Part shown: one piece after another, positions 46,173 to 58,763 of the stretch
How positions within the stretch are numbered: the first letter of the stretch is position 1
Layout of the letters: each line of letters opens with the position of its first letter
Source of the DNA: Couchioplanes azureus
Lineage (GTDB): Bacteria > Actinomycetota > Actinomycetes > Mycobacteriales > Micromonosporaceae
Assembly: GCF_014648355.1 (NCBI RefSeq)
Contig: NZ_BMQY01000001.1
Location: 62,001 to 126,000, forward strand
Length of the DNA stretch: 64,000 bases
Direction: 5' to 3'
Notes under the pieces: model-generated
The model's database searches: none
Told to the model about the DNA's origin: nothing
Seen by the model: only the letters and a program-made list of their open reading frames with translations
Position numbers and translations under genes: made by a program

Positions 46173-46202
46173 GCCCCCGGACCACCACCGGCGGTGGGGG
46201 GC
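46173..46202 (+). terminator. Stem-loop after the VOC gene
   Basis: GCCCCC, a 3-base bulge, CCACC, loop ACCGGC, GGTGG and GGGGC form a compound hairpin 32 bp after the stop codon. No U-tract. Confidence 0.5.
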
Positions 46203-46317
46203 TGACCACGATCTACGCCACCACCGCCGAATCGCGTCTGGTCCGGAGTGACCGGCCGTGTCGTGCTCATGAAGTAAGCGACCGCTAGCAACCGCATCGG
46301 CTACCGCTCATCACCCA

Positions 46318-46410
46318 CCGCAGCCCAGCCACAGGCGACCGCCCCCCAGCCGACCGCCAGCCCAGCCACAGGCGACCGCCCCCAGCCCAGCCACAGGCGA
46401 CCGCACCAGG
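46318..46410 (+). repeat. Imperfect C-rich tandem repeat (CAGCCCAGCCACAGGCGACC theme)
   Basis: About three copies of a unit containing CCAGCCACAGGCGACCGC occur between 46318 and 46410. The plus strand is C-rich and G-poor and lies 3' of the VOC gene. No coding signal. Confidence 0.7.
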
Positions 46411-46564
46411 CAACGGCTCACTACCCACCGCGCAGCCAGCCACCGCCGAGCGCACCGCGAAACACATCACCGCTGGCCCATTGCGCACGCCGGCGCTCGC
46501 GACAGCAGCGCGTCTCCGATCGCCGCCGAACTGCCACAAGGAGGCCATCGCAACGGATCGCGGT

Positions 46565-46810
46565 GACGCTACCGCGGCTGACCGGTTGCCCTCACGGCAA
46601 CAGACCGGCCCTGACCCCGCCACAGCTGACCGTCCTGTCCCACCCGCGGCTGACCGGTCCTGCCTCCGCGGCAGCAGAATGACTCCGATCCACCACAGCT
46701 GAACGGTCCTGCCTCGCCGCGGCTGACCGGTCGTTCTCGCTGCGGCTGACCGAACCTGACCCACCGCGGCTGACCAGCCATGCCCCCGCCGCGGCTGACG
46801 AACCGACCCA
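46565..46810. repeat. Degenerate 24-bp periodic repeat (GCGGCTGACCGG theme)
   Basis: The motif CGGCTGACC or CAGCTGACC recurs at about 46575, 46624, 46647, 46696, 46720, 46743, 46768 and 46791, a spacing of 23-25 bp or twice that. This suggests an old tandem array of about ten 24-bp units that has decayed. The period is a multiple of three, so a minus-strand frame shows an eight-residue GQPR-containing periodicity, but start and codon evidence are lacking. Confidence 0.7.
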
Positions 46811-47005
46811 CCGGTGCCTGTCGGCGCCGACCGGGTCGTATCGCGCCGGGGATGGAGGGACACGCCGCTGGAGTTGGGCATGCGCGAGGTCAGCCGGTCC
46901 ACCACGGTGTCGCCCGCTTCCGCTCCGGTCCGGAAGAGGGCCGCGTCGACCCGGACCCGACGGGGCCGGTAGGAAGCGGACCGACGGGAAGCGGGCCGTG
47001 CGAAG

Positions 47006-47170
47006 CACACCGGTGAGGCGCAAGCCGGTCAGGCGCAGGCCGGTCAGGCGCAGGCCGGTCAGGCGCAGGCCGGTCAGGCGCAGGCCGGTCAGGCGCAGGC
47101 CGGTCAGGCGCAGGCCGGTCAGGCGCAGGCCGGTCAGGCGCGGGCCGGTGAGGAGCCGGTTGGTGAGGAG
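47006..47170. repeat. 15-bp tandem repeat array
   Basis: Eight nearly identical copies of CAGGCCGGTCAGGCG run from 47021 to 47140 (first copy with one change), with degenerate copies on both sides. On the minus strand one frame reads LRLTG repeatedly with all third positions G or C and starts MRSGRLRSGRLLTNRLL near 47200. This superficially resembles pentapeptide-repeat proteins, but the i-1 position is Arg, not Asp/Asn. It lies directly 3' of gatB. Treated as a minisatellite; a decayed pentapeptide-repeat gene is the alternative. Elsewhere in the 1,126-bp gap 46141-47266 I see only the repeats listed. Confidence 0.85.
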
Positions 47171-47266
47171 CCGACCCGAGCGCAACCGACCCGAACGCAC
47201 CGCCCCTGCGCAACCGACCCGAGCGGAACCGACCTGAGCGCAGCCGGCCCCTGCGCAGCCGGCTGG

Positions 47267-48760
47267 TTAGCTGAGACGGGCGAGGATGAGCTCTCGGACG
47301 GTCTTCGCGTCGGCCTGGCCTCGGGTTGTCTTCATGACCGCGCCGACCAGGGCGCCCGCTGCGGCTACCTTGCCGTCGCGGATCTTGGCGGCGATGTCGG
47401 GGTTGGCCGCGATCGCCTCGTCGACGGCGGCCTGGAGGGCGCCGGTGTCCGAGACGACCTCGAGGCCACGGGCCGTCATGACCTGGGCCGGGTCGCCCTC
47501 GCCGGCCACGACGCCCTCGAGGACCGTGCGGGCGAGCTTGTCGTTGAGCTTGCCCTCGTCGACCAGGGCCTGCAGCTGGGCGACCTGGGCCGGGGTGGCA
47601 CCCACCTCGGCCAGCTCGACGCCGGTCTCGTTGGCCCGGCGGGCCAGCTCGCCCATCCACCACTTGCGGGCGCCGGCCGGGCTCGCGCCGGCGGCGATCG
47701 TCTCCTCGATGAGCTCGACCGCGCCGGCGTTGGCCACCGACTGCATGTCGAGCTCGCTGATGCCCCAGTCCTCACGGAGGCGGGCGCGCTTGGCGCTCGG
47801 ACGCTCGGGGAGGGCGGCCTTGAGCTCCTCGACCCAGGCCGGGTCCGGCGCGATCGGAACGAGGTCGGGCTCGGGGAAGTAGCGGTAGTCGGTGGCCGTC
47901 TCCTTGGAACGCCCCGGGCGGGTGTCGCCGGTGTCCTCCTGGAAGTGGCGGGTCTCCTGCACGATCTTGCCGCCGTCATCGAGGATGCCGGCTTGGCGGA
48001 TGATCTCGGAGCGGACGGCCCGCTCGACCGAGCGCAGCGAGTTGACGTTCTTGGTCTCGGTGCGCGTGCCCCACTCCTCGCCCGGCTTGTTCAGCGAGGT
48101 GTTGACGTCGCACCGCAGCGAACCCTGCTCCATGCGGACGTCGGAGACGCCGAGCGAGCGGATGATGTCGCGCAGCTCCGTCACGTAGGCGCGGGCGACC
48201 TCGGGAGCCTTGGCGCCGATGCCGGGAACCGGCTTGGTGACGATCTCGACCAGCGGGATGCCGGCCCGGTTGTAGTCCACCAGCGACTCCGTGGCGCCGT
48301 GGATGCGACCGGTGGCGCCGCCGACGTGCAGCGTCTTGCCGGTGTCCTCCTCGAGGTGGACCCGTTCGATGCCGATGCGCACGGTCTCGCCGTCCACCTC
48401 CACGTCGACGTAACCGTCGACGCACAACGGCTCGTCATACTGCGAGGTCTGGAAGTTCTTCGGCATGTCCGGGTAGAAGTAGTTCTTCCGGGCCATGCGG
48501 CACCAGCTCGCGATGTCGCAGTTGAGGGCGAGGCCGATACGGATGGTGGCCTCGATGCCGGCGCGGTTGGCGACCGGCAGCGCGCCCGGCAGGCCCAGGC
48601 AGACCGGGCACACCTGGGTGTTCGGCTCGGCACCGAACTCGGTCGGGCAGCCGCAGAACATCTTGGTGTTCGTGCCGAGCTCGACGTGCGTCTCCAGGCC
48701 GATCACCGGCTCGTAGCGGGCGGTCGCGTCCTCGTACGAGGGAAGCACAGTCGTACTCAT
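47267..48760 (-). CDS. gatB: Asp-tRNA(Asn)/Glu-tRNA(Gln) amidotransferase subunit B
   Basis: The product has 497 residues. The N-terminal kinase-like domain contains [20 protein letters not shown], a Cys cluster CGCP...[12 protein letters not shown] that binds zinc, and the [20 protein letters not shown] signature. The C-terminal GatB/YqeY domain binds the tRNA elbow (last 150 residues). GatB phosphorylates the mischarged tRNA, and the ammonia comes from GatA. It is encoded downstream of gatC-gatA on the same strand, 135 bp away, with hairpins in the gap, so it may also have its own promoter. Confidence 0.97.
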   Translation of the reverse strand: MSTTVLPSYEDATARYEPVIGLETHVELGTNTKMFCGCPTEFGAEPNTQVCPVCLGLPGALPVANRAGIEATIRIGLALNCDIASWCRMARKNYFYPDMPKNFQTSQYDEPLCVDGYVDVEVDGETVRIGIERVHLEEDTGKTLHVGGATGRIHGATESLVDYNRAGIPLVEIVTKPVPGIGAKAPEVARAYVTELRDIIRSLGVSDVRMEQGSLRCDVNTSLNKPGEEWGTRTETKNVNSLRSVERAVRSEIIRQAGILDDGGKIVQETRHFQEDTGDTRPGRSKETATDYRYFPEPDLVPIAPDPAWVEELKAALPERPSAKRARLREDWGISELDMQSVANAGAVELIEETIAAGASPAGARKWWMGELARRANETGVELAEVGATPAQVAQLQALVDEGKLNDKLARTVLEGVVAGEGDPAQVMTARGLEVVSDTGALQAAVDEAIAANPDIAAKIRDGKVAAAGALVGAVMKTTRGQADAKTVRELILARLS

Positions 48761-48817
48761 GCGGGAGACTCCAGGTGGCAGCGGGGCATCCTGACGGAAC
48801 CAAGCCTAGTGGGCGGG

Positions 48818-48844
48818 ACCGGCGGAGATCCCGCCGGTTTTCTT
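48818..48844 (+). terminator. Rightward terminator-like hairpin between gatA and gatB
   Basis: ACCGGCGG, loop AGATC, CCGCCGGT, then TTTCTT on the plus strand. Its orientation is opposite to gatB and gatA, so it would stop antisense transcripts entering gatA. On the minus strand it is a stem without a U-tract in the gatB leader. Confidence 0.55.
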
Positions 48845-48854
48845 ACGATCCGAT

Positions 48855-48891
48855 GGTGCCCCGGCCGGGCCCGGAAGCCGGCCGGAGCACC
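48855..48891 (-). terminator. Stem-loop downstream of gatA
   Basis: On the minus strand GGTGCTCCGGCCGG and CCGGCCGGGGCACC form a 14-bp stem with one G-U pair and a 9-base loop, 4 bp after the gatA stop. No U-tract. It probably reduces read-through from gatCA into gatB. Confidence 0.6.
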
Positions 48892-48895
48892 GCTG

Positions 48896-50380
48896 TCAGA
48901 GCTCGGGCGGGGTGAGCGTGCCGACCGCCGACTCCAGCGCCGCGGCCACCCGGTACATCCGGTCGTCGGCCATCGTCGGCGCCATGACCTGGAAGCCGAC
49001 CGGCAGCCCCTCGGACAGCCCGCACGGCACCGAGATCGCCGGCCCGCCGTACAGGTTGGTGGGGATCGTGTAGAGGTCGGCGAGATACATCTGGTACGGG
49101 TCGGAGGTGCGGGACCCGAACGGGAACGCCACGAACGGCGTAGTCGGCGAGATCAGCACGTCGACCCGCTCGAACGCCGAGGTGAAGTCCCGCGTGATCA
49201 GCGTGCGGACCTTCTGCGCCTGGCCGTAGTACGCGTCGTAGTAACCGCTGGAGAGCGCGTACGTGCCGAGGATGATGCGCCGCTTGACCTCGGGGCCGAA
49301 GCCCTCGTCGCGGGTCAGCGACATGACCTCCTCGAGCGAGCGACTGCCGTCGTCACCGGAACGCAGGCCGTAGCGCACGCCGTCGAAGCGGGCCAGGTTG
49401 GACGACGCCTCGCTCGGCGCGATGAGGTAGTAGGCCGGAAGCGCGTACTCGAAGTGCGGGCACGACACCTCGACGACCTCGGCGCCCAGCTTGACCAGAG
49501 CCTCGACCGACTCCCGGAACGCGGCGAGGACACCCGGCTCGGCACCCTCGCCGGCGAACTCCTTGACCACGCCGAGTTTCACGCCGGTGAGGTCGCCGGT
49601 AGCACCGAGGCGGGCCGCGCCGACCACGTCCGGCACGGGCTGCGGGATCGACGTCGAGTCGCGCACGTCGTGGCCGCCGATGACGGCGTGCAGCAGTGCC
49701 GCGTCCTCGACCGTCCGCGCGCAGGGGCCGGGCGTGTCCAGCGAGGAGGAGAAGGCGATGAGGCCGTAACGGGAGGTGCCACCGTACGTCGGCTTGGCCC
49801 CGACCGTGCCGGTGACCGCGCCGGGCTGGCGGATCGACCCGCCGGTGTCGGTGCCGATCGCGAGCGGCGCCTCGAAGGCGGCGAGCGACGCCGCGCTGCC
49901 GCCACCGGAGCCGCCGGGGATGCGGCCGAGGTCCCACGGGTTGTTGGTCGCGCCGTACGCGGAGTATTCCGTGGAGGAGCCCATCGCGAACTCGTCCATG
50001 TTCGTCTTGCCGAGCATGACGGTGCCCGCGGCGCGGAGCCGCTCGACGAGCGTCGCGTCGTAGGGCGGCCGCCAGCCCTCGAGGATCTTCGAGGCCGCGG
50101 TCGTCGGCACGCCCTTGGTGGCGATGACGTCCTTGACCGCGACCGGCACACCGGCCAGCGGTCCGAGCTGCTCCCCGCGACCGCGGCGCGCGTCGACGTC
50201 GGCCGCGGCGGCGAGCGCGCCCTCCCGGTCGACGTGCAGGAACGCGTGGACCCGGTCGTCGACGGCGGCGATCCGGTCGAGGTGCGCGGTGGCGACCTCG
50301 ACGGCCGAGGCCTCACCGGTCGCGATGAGGCCGGCGATCTGCGCCGCCGTCATCCTGGTGACGTCCGTCACGGCACTCAC
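48896..50380 (-). CDS. gatA: Asp-tRNA(Asn)/Glu-tRNA(Gln) amidotransferase subunit A
   Basis: The product has 494 residues, an amidase-signature enzyme. The Ser-cisSer-Lys triad lies in [18 protein letters not shown] and [20 protein letters not shown] followed by [11 protein letters not shown]. It liberates ammonia from glutamine and channels it to GatB. It starts four bases inside gatC (ATGA-type overlap), so stoichiometric translation with gatC is likely. [18 protein letters not shown] is a typical N-terminus. Confidence 0.97.
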   Translation of the reverse strand: MSAVTDVTRMTAAQIAGLIATGEASAVEVATAHLDRIAAVDDRVHAFLHVDREGALAAAADVDARRGRGEQLGPLAGVPVAVKDVIATKGVPTTAASKILEGWRPPYDATLVERLRAAGTVMLGKTNMDEFAMGSSTEYSAYGATNNPWDLGRIPGGSGGGSAASLAAFEAPLAIGTDTGGSIRQPGAVTGTVGAKPTYGGTSRYGLIAFSSSLDTPGPCARTVEDAALLHAVIGGHDVRDSTSIPQPVPDVVGAARLGATGDLTGVKLGVVKEFAGEGAEPGVLAAFRESVEALVKLGAEVVEVSCPHFEYALPAYYLIAPSEASSNLARFDGVRYGLRSGDDGSRSLEEVMSLTRDEGFGPEVKRRIILGTYALSSGYYDAYYGQAQKVRTLITRDFTSAFERVDVLISPTTPFVAFPFGSRTSDPYQMYLADLYTIPTNLYGGPAISVPCGLSEGLPVGFQVMAPTMADDRMYRVAAALESAVGTLTPPEL

Positions 50381-50676
50381 TCCTCCTCGTCCAGGATGCG
50401 CGGCACGCGGAAGCGGCCCTCGGCGGCGTCCGGCGCGCCGGCCAGCGCCTCGTCCTGCGTCAGGCCGGGCCGCACGACGTCGTCGCGGTAGACGTTGGTC
50501 AGCGGGACGGAGTGCGACGTGGGCGGGATGTCCTCGGCCGCGACGTCACCGATGCGGGCGACGGACTGGAGGATGACATCGAGCTGACCGGCGAACTTGT
50601 CCAGCTCCTCCTCGGTCACGGCGAGCCGCGACAGGCGCGCGAGATGCGCGACCTCTTCGCGGGAGATGGCGGCCAT
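50377..50676 (-). CDS. gatC: Asp-tRNA(Asn)/Glu-tRNA(Gln) amidotransferase subunit C
   Basis: The product has 99 residues, the small stabilising subunit that wraps around GatA. The N-terminal helix region [20 protein letters not shown] is the family hallmark, and the C-terminal [12 protein letters not shown] tail interacts with GatA/GatB. ATG at 50674-50676 (MAAISREEV). It is the first gene of the gatCA unit. The next gene upstream on the same strand, a GGDEF-EAL gene, ends 156 bp away. Confidence 0.96.
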   Translation of the reverse strand: MAAISREEVAHLARLSRLAVTEEELDKFAGQLDVILQSVARIGDVAAEDIPPTSHSVPLTNVYRDDVVRPGLTQDEALAGAPDAAEGRFRVPRILDEEE

Positions 50677-50832
50677 CGTGCCCCCTGGTTTCCGACGGTG
50701 ATGCTGACCGGAGAAGTCTATTTGCCCCGGCGAGCGGTTTGCCGGGCGGCTCCCCGGTCTGTGGATAACCACCGCCTGTGGACAACGGACCGGTCCGGCT
50801 CGGCGACCCGGAAGACTGGGGCGATGCTTCTC

Positions 50833-52887
50833 CTACGTCGTGGCCAAGGCGCCCGGTTCGCGGCCCGGCCGCAGCGGGCGATACCGCGCCATCCACTCGG
50901 TGAAGTCCGCGGCCGGCATCGGGCGGGCGTGGAACCAGCCCTGAGCGGCGTGGCAGCCGGCGGCGGCGAGCAGGCGCCAGGTGCGTTCGTCCTCGACGCC
51001 CTCGGCGACCACCCGCAGGCCGAGCGAGCCGGCGAGCGCGATGACCGACCGGACGATCGCCGAGTCGCCGGGGTCGGCGGCCATGCCGAGCACGAAGGAC
51101 CGGTCGATCTTCACCTCGGACAGCGGCAACCGGCGCACATGCTGCAGCGAGGAGTAGCCGGTGCCGAAGTCGTCCAGCGAGATCGCCACCCCCATCCGAT
51201 CGAGCCGGGTGATGGTGTCCAGGACCCGGTGCGGGTCGGCCATCAGCGCGCTTTCGGTGATCTCGAGCTGCAGCAGGTCGGCCGGCACGCCGTACGCGAG
51301 CAGCAGGCCTTTGATCTCCTCGGCGATGTCCGTGGCGTGCAGGTCGCGCACGCTGACGTTGACGGAGGCCCGGACCGGGCGACCGCCGGCCTGCCAGTGC
51401 GCGAGCTGGCTGACGACCTCGCGCAGCACCCGGCTGGTCAGCAGCCGCATCACCGGCGTCTGCTCGACGACGCGCAGCAGTTCGTCGGGACCGACCACAC
51501 CGCGTTCGGGATGCCGCCACCGCAGCAGCGCCTCCACGCCGACGACCTCACCTGTCGCGATGGCGATCTGCGGCTGGTAGTAGAGCATCAGACCCTCGGC
51601 CGGCTCCTGTTGCAGCGCATGACGCAGATCGGCCAGCAGGGTCAGGTCGGGTGTGTGGTGCTCCGCGTCGCGCGCATATACCGCCACCTGGGCGCCGCGC
51701 TGCTTGGCGTCGTACATCGCGGCCTCGGCCTGGCGCAGCAGCGCGGCGCCGTCACCGCCGCGCTCGGACTGCACCGCGATACCGATGGACGCACTGATGT
51801 CGATGATCAGACCGTCCAGAGCGAACGGCGAGCCGAGTGCGTCGGCCAGGTGCGCCGCTATCCGCCGGGCCGCGGCCGGCCCGTCGACCCGGGTCGCCAG
51901 CACCGCGAACTCGTCACCCCCGAGCCGGACGACAAGATCATGCGGGGGTACGGCCGCAGCCAGGCGCTGTGCCACCTGGACCAACAGCCGGTCGCCGTGG
52001 GTGTGCCCGAGCGCGTCATTGACGGTACGGAACCGGTCCAGGTCCAGCAACAACAGTGCGATCCGCCGCTCGGGGCGGTGCGAGCCCCGGCCGTTGCCCC
52101 GCTCGGCGACCGACGCCTGCAGCGCGCGCCGATTGGGCAGGCCGGTGAGAACGTCGACACGGGCGGCCCGCTCGTACTCACCCGCCGACCGCACCATCCG
52201 GTGCACGGCGTGCAGCGCCAGCAGCACCAACGGGACGAGCGCGAGCCCGACCTGCGCGGCGGCGAGCACGATGGGGCCGAGCAGCAGCAGCGCGGCCGTG
52301 GCGAACAACTCGAGGCCCCACCGCTGCACCCGCCGGCGCCTACGCCCGTCGCCGAGCAGCCGCGCGGCGAGGGCGTCGAGGCCGTAGCGGGCGCCGATCC
52401 AGGCGGCCGCGGCGGCCACCGTGACGAGGGCGTCGTCCCAGTCCGGCTCGGCGTCGAGGCGCAGCCCGGCCAGTCCGGCGACGAGGGCGGCCCCGGCCAG
52501 CGCGCAGGCGTGCTGAACGGCCAGGTGCAGGGCCCGTCGAGGCGACTGCCCCATCCGTACGCCGGCGACGGCCATGGCGGCCAGTTGCACGCTGACGGCC
52601 GGTACGAACCCCCACGCCAGCGCGATGCCGAAGGTGAAACAGATCGAGGGCAGGATGACCGAGCTGGCTCGCCGGTTCGCCACCACGTAGGGACGGACGT
52701 CGACGGCGAGGGCCAGGCCGGCCATCACCCAGAAGGCGGTCGGCAGGTTCGCGAAGGTGCCGGAGAAGGACACAGCGAGAACGGCGTCGACGAACAGCGC
52801 TCCGCCGACGGCGGCTACGGCACCGCGCCTGGCCGACCGGGGTCGCCGCTCACCCGGCATGGAGCTGCGCTGCTCTGCGGCACCCAT
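50833..52887 (-). CDS. Membrane GGDEF-EAL protein, copy 3
   Basis: The product has 684 residues. Six or so transmembrane helices (residues 20-225) precede GGDEF (about 240-405, [14 protein letters not shown]) and EAL (about 420-665, EALLRWRHPE). The I-site position reads PPHD, again lacking Arg. All common EAL residues appear present: EAL, SVNVS, LEITES, DDFG, VKID, AEGVED and AAQG. So of the three copies in this window this one has the most complete phosphodiesterase signature. ATG at 52885-52887 follows GGAGG closely. An AT-richer stretch upstream probably holds its promoter. Confidence 0.94.
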   Translation of the reverse strand: MGAAEQRSSMPGERRPRSARRGAVAAVGGALFVDAVLAVSFSGTFANLPTAFWVMAGLALAVDVRPYVVANRRASSVILPSICFTFGIALAWGFVPAVSVQLAAMAVAGVRMGQSPRRALHLAVQHACALAGAALVAGLAGLRLDAEPDWDDALVTVAAAAAWIGARYGLDALAARLLGDGRRRRRVQRWGLELFATAALLLLGPIVLAAAQVGLALVPLVLLALHAVHRMVRSAGEYERAARVDVLTGLPNRRALQASVAERGNGRGSHRPERRIALLLLDLDRFRTVNDALGHTHGDRLLVQVAQRLAAAVPPHDLVVRLGGDEFAVLATRVDGPAAARRIAAHLADALGSPFALDGLIIDISASIGIAVQSERGGDGAALLRQAEAAMYDAKQRGAQVAVYARDAEHHTPDLTLLADLRHALQQEPAEGLMLYYQPQIAIATGEVVGVEALLRWRHPERGVVGPDELLRVVEQTPVMRLLTSRVLREVVSQLAHWQAGGRPVRASVNVSVRDLHATDIAEEIKGLLLAYGVPADLLQLEITESALMADPHRVLDTITRLDRMGVAISLDDFGTGYSSLQHVRRLPLSEVKIDRSFVLGMAADPGDSAIVRSVIALAGSLGLRVVAEGVEDERTWRLLAAAGCHAAQGWFHARPMPAADFTEWMARYRPLRPGREPGALATT

Positions 52888-53262
52888 GCGACCTCCACGA
52901 TGGCGTCGACCGACCGAGTCCTCCTCACCCTAGATCCGTATCGACAAAACTACGCGAAACAGACTCGCCGTTATCAAATTGGCATAAGTGATAGAACCCG
53001 GAACCGCGGTACTTTCACCCGTTGGAGCGTCCACCCGTCGGTGGTGTTCTTCCCCGGCGTTTGCCGGCAGAGACGGCCGAGCCACTCCACAAGCCGGCCG
53101 AGGCAAGTAGGCACGCCCACCAGACCGAGTTTTTCGAGCGGGCACGGCCACAGGCTGGTTCCTCCCAGCCCACGCGCCCACGCCGGCGCCACCGAGCGCG
53201 ACCTCGTCCGCGAGGCCGGGACACCGTCCATCTCGACCGGGCGATCGCGGGCGGGCTTGCGG
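52888..53262. other. Intergenic region, AT-rich promoter segment and no gene
   Basis: The 375-bp gap between ligA (upstream, same strand) and the GGDEF-EAL gene has a notably AT-rich segment at about 52930-53010 that probably contains the promoter of the latter. Short open frames occur on both strands (for example 52974-53231 minus), but they lack ribosome sites and GC-biased codons. I see no clear terminator hairpin. Confidence 0.5.
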
Positions 53263-55833
<2,571 letters not shown>

Positions 55834-56196
55834 TCACCAGACCAGGCAGAACGGATGTCCCACCGGATCGGCGTAGACCCGGAACTTGTCACCGCCGCCT
55901 TCCAGCCGCTTGGCACCCGCCGCGAGCGCCCGCTGTTCCGCCTTGTCGATGTCGTCCACGCGGACGTCCAGGTGGAACTGCTGGGGCCGGTCGGGGTCGG
56001 GCCACTGCGGCGGAAGCAGGTCGGGCGCCTTCTGGAAGGCGAGGCTGGGCGCGTCGGAGTCGGTGCGGATCAGCACCCAGTCGTCGTCGTCCTGGACGAC
56101 GTGCATGCCGAGCAGTTCGATGTAGAACCGGGACAGGGTGCGCGGATCGGGGCAGTCGATGACGACGGTGTCGAGACGTCCAATCATGCCTCGCAT
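55834..56196 (-). CDS. VOC-superfamily (glyoxalase-like) protein
   Basis: The product has 120 residues: MIGRLDTVVIDCPDPRTLSR, FYIELLGMHVVQDDDDWVLI, and QFHLDVRVDDIDKAEQRALA ending in VYADPVGHPFCLVW, the normal two-module VOC fold. The start may be ATG 56194-56196 or ATG 56185-56187 (MIGRLDTVV); neither has an ideal ribosome site. It lies upstream of ligA on the same strand with a 165-bp gap. The activity is not predictable. It is only loosely similar to the 45.8-kb VOC protein. Confidence 0.82.
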   Translation of the reverse strand: MRGMIGRLDTVVIDCPDPRTLSRFYIELLGMHVVQDDDDWVLIRTDSDAPSLAFQKAPDLLPPQWPDPDRPQQFHLDVRVDDIDKAEQRALAAGAKRLEGGGDKFRVYADPVGHPFCLVW

Positions 56197-56358
56197 GATG
56201 CCCGCCGGGTCCGACGGAAAAGACCGGAACGATCAGACTTCCGCCCGCCGACGGACCACGCCGAGGCAGTTGCTTCGATGCAGGGGTAGCGCATCGCCCA
56301 AGAAATAAGGCTCCGCAGGCTTCAGGCGATGCCCCGGGGTCGGCAGCTCCAGCGGGGC

Positions 56359-57357
56359 TCAGGCCTCCACGAGTCGGCGGCCAGCGTCGCGGCATGCCTT
56401 GAGCACCGCGCGCACGTAGTCCGGTGGCGCTCCCGCGAGGCCGCATGCCGGCGTCACCACCACCTGCTCCGGAAGGCGCGCGGCCGGGAATCCCAGCGTT
56501 CTCCACAATCCGCGTACGCGATCGGCGACCTGGGCGGACGTCGGCGCGCGACCGGCCGACGGTGGCCGGGTCGGCACGGCGCCGGCGAAGAGGCCGAGGC
56601 CCGCCTCGATCGCCTCGCCCAGGGGGTCGAGATCCTTGAGCAGCGTCAGGTCCAGCGCGAGGGCGGCAGCCCGGGAATCCCTCAGAACCGGCAACGGTAC
56701 GTCCGGAGCGCAGCAATGCACGACCACCGGAACACCGGCGGTTTCGACGACGGTGCGCAGCGCGGTGGCCGCGTCGGGGCCGTCGACGGCCTTGTAGGCG
56801 CTCAGGCCGCTGTCCGTCTTCACGCGGCCGGCGAGCACTGCCGGCAGGGAGGGCTCGTCGAGTTGCAGCAGCACGGTGGCGCCGGGCAGCCGCTTGCTCA
56901 CGTCGGCCACGTGGCGGCGCAGTCCCTCGGCGAGAGAGTCGGTCACGTCGCGCACCGCGCCCGGGTCGCGCAACATCCTTCCACCGATGGGCAGTTCGAG
57001 GCTCGCGGCGAGCGTCCACGGACCGGCGGCCTGCACCTTGACGGTGCCTTTGTAGCCGTCGGCCTGCTCGGTGAGCTGGTCGAGGTCGCGCTCCAGCAGG
57101 TCGGCCGTGCGCCGCATGTCCTTTCCGGGCCGCGGCGCCATCTGCCACCGACCGGCGTAGAGCTGGACCGGCAGCTCCACCAGGAACCCGGCGCCCCGCC
57201 CGATCATGTCGGCGCCGGGGCCGCGGGCGGGCAGCTCGGCAAGGTGCGGCAGCTCGGGCAGCTCGCCCACGACGAGCCGTTGCGCTTCGGCGATGTCGTT
57301 GCCGGGCAACGACCCGATGCCGGTCGCCGAGCCGGGGGCCCAGGGAAAGTCAGGCAC
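56359..57357 (-). CDS. MetE-like cobalamin-independent methionine synthase domain protein
   Basis: The product has 332 residues, corresponding to the C-terminal catalytic half of MetE (UROD/MetE-like barrel). Zinc ligands appear in [12 protein letters not shown] (H-x-C) and [10 protein letters not shown]. The substrate region includes [20 protein letters not shown]. Short MetE-like proteins of this kind in actinobacteria and archaea transfer methyl groups to homocysteine or related thiols; the donor is uncertain. The GTG start (57355-57357) is inside the end of mnmA: GTGCCTGA contains both start and stop, an 8-base overlap. A longer in-frame reading upstream is only Arg/Pro-rich shadow of mnmA's tail. 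Confidence 0.88.
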   Translation of the reverse strand: MPDFPWAPGSATGIGSLPGNDIAEAQRLVVGELPELPHLAELPARGPGADMIGRGAGFLVELPVQLYAGRWQMAPRPGKDMRRTADLLERDLDQLTEQADGYKGTVKVQAAGPWTLAASLELPIGGRMLRDPGAVRDVTDSLAEGLRRHVADVSKRLPGATVLLQLDEPSLPAVLAGRVKTDSGLSAYKAVDGPDAATALRTVVETAGVPVVVHCCAPDVPLPVLRDSRAAALALDLTLLKDLDPLGEAIEAGLGLFAGAVPTRPPSAGRAPTSAQVADRVRGLWRTLGFPAARLPEQVVVTPACGLAGAPPDYVRAVLKACRDAGRRLVEA

Positions 57358-58699
57358 CGCGTGACCCCGCCCCAGGACGGACGGCATCCCGAACACCCGC
57401 CGCGGAAGCGACGCCATCGCCCGGACTCGCCTCAGAACCCACGCCACCCCGGGAGGCCGCCGCAGCACCGGAAGCCACGCGCTCCCCGGAAGCCGCCGCA
57501 GAGCCGGACGCCACGCGATCCTCCGAAGCCGCCGCGGAACCGACGCCATCACGCGCGCCCGACTCAGAACCCTCGCCGCCCCGGGAAGCCGCCGCAGAGC
57601 CGGCGCCACCGCTGGGAGCGGCCTCGTCGTGGGTGCCCGCCGTGATGGTGGCCGAGCCGAGGACGATGTCGCCATCGGGGTCCGGCCGGTACGCCACGAT
57701 CGCCTGGCCGGCGGCCACTCCTCGGGCCGGTGTCCGGAGCCGGGCGGTCAATCCGGCGCCGTCGAGGGTCACCACCGCCTGCACGACCTCGCCGTGCGCG
57801 CGGAGTTGCACGTCGCAGTCGACCGGGGTGCGCTGGCCGTGCCAGATGGGGCGTTCGGCGGTCACCGTGCTGACGGCGAGGTCCTCTCGGGGCCCGACCG
57901 TGACGGTGTTGGTCTTCGGCGTGATGGACAGGACGTAGCGGGGACGGCCGTCGGGTGCGGGGACGCGCAGATCCAAACCCTTGCGCTGGCCCACCGTGTA
58001 GGCGTAGGCGCCGGAGTGCTGCCCGAGGACCGCGCCCGTGCGGCCGTCGACGATGTCGCCGGGGGTCTCGCCGAGGCGGCCGGCGAGGAAGCCGCGGGTG
58101 TCGCCGTCGGCGATGAAGCAGATGTCGTGCGAGTCGGGCTTCTCCGCGACGGCGAGGCCCCGGGCCGCCGCCTCCTCGCGGACCTGCGCCTTGGTGGAGT
58201 CGCCCAGCGGGAAGATCGCGCGGTCGAGCTGTGCGCGGGTGAGCACCGCGAGCACGTATGACTGGTCCTTGGCGAGGTCGACGCTGCGCCGCAGCAGCCC
58301 GTCGGCGCCGAGGCGGGCGTGGTGGCCGGTGACCACCGCGTCGAAGCCGAGGGCGACCGCGCGGTCCAGCACCGCGGCGAACTTGATCTTCTCGTTGCAT
58401 CGCAGGCACGGGTTCGGCGTCCGGCCGGCGGCATACTCCGCGACGAAGTCGTCGACCACGCTCTCGTGGAACTGGTCGGCCATGTCCCACACGTAGAAGG
58501 GGATGCCGATGACGTCGGCGGCCCGCCGGGCGTCCCGGGAGTCCTCGAGGGTGCAGCAGCCCCGCGCCCCGGTCCGGTACGTCTGCGGATTCCGCGCCAG
58601 CGCCAGGTGCACGCCGGTCACGTCATGGCCGGCATCCCGGGCGCGCGCGGCAGCGACGGCGGAGTCGACACCGCCGGACATTGCTGCAAGCACTCGCAC
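57350..58699 (-). CDS. mnmA: tRNA 2-thiouridylase MnmA with low-complexity C-terminal extension
   Basis: The product has 449 residues against about 360 usual. The ATP-pyrophosphatase loop is [11 protein letters not shown]. The first catalytic Cys is in [16 protein letters not shown] and the second in [11 protein letters not shown]. It thiolates U34 of tRNA-Lys, -Glu and -Gln, with sulphur from IscS-type cysteine desulfurase, encoded just upstream on the same strand. After about residue 360 an 85-residue tail repeats Gly-Ser-Ala-Ala-Ala-Ser and RVASG units ([18 protein letters not shown]), probably disordered. GTG at 58697-58699 ([10 protein letters not shown]) starts it. The end overlaps the MetE-like start. 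Confidence 0.93.
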   Translation of the reverse strand: MRVLAAMSGGVDSAVAAARARDAGHDVTGVHLALARNPQTYRTGARGCCTLEDSRDARRAADVIGIPFYVWDMADQFHESVVDDFVAEYAAGRTPNPCLRCNEKIKFAAVLDRAVALGFDAVVTGHHARLGADGLLRRSVDLAKDQSYVLAVLTRAQLDRAIFPLGDSTKAQVREEAAARGLAVAEKPDSHDICFIADGDTRGFLAGRLGETPGDIVDGRTGAVLGQHSGAYAYTVGQRKGLDLRVPAPDGRPRYVLSITPKTNTVTVGPREDLAVSTVTAERPIWHGQRTPVDCDVQLRAHGEVVQAVVTLDGAGLTARLRTPARGVAAGQAIVAYRPDPDGDIVLGSATITAGTHDEAAPSGGAGSAAASRGGEGSESGARDGVGSAAASEDRVASGSAAASGERVASGAAAASRGGVGSEASPGDGVASAAGVRDAVRPGAGSRGA

Positions 58700-58763
58700 G
58701 CCGGCAAGCCTAGCCGCCGCCACCGACACTCCCCCACCGCCCGCCCAGCCGATGCACCCGCCC

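Noticed and set aside
47006..47200. Pentapeptide-repeat protein reading LRLTG repeats
   Set aside because: The i-1 position is Arg, not Asp/Asn, and no ribosome site or flanking domain supports it; the 15-bp DNA repeat explains it.
52974..53231. 85-codon minus-strand frame between ligA and GGDEF-EAL copy 3
   Set aside because: No ribosome site, no GC-biased third positions and no recognised motif.
56359..57675. Longer MetE-like protein starting at 57675
   Set aside because: The first 106 residues are Arg/Pro-rich and antisense-like in composition, lying in a different frame of mnmA's tail; the family start is near GTG 57357.
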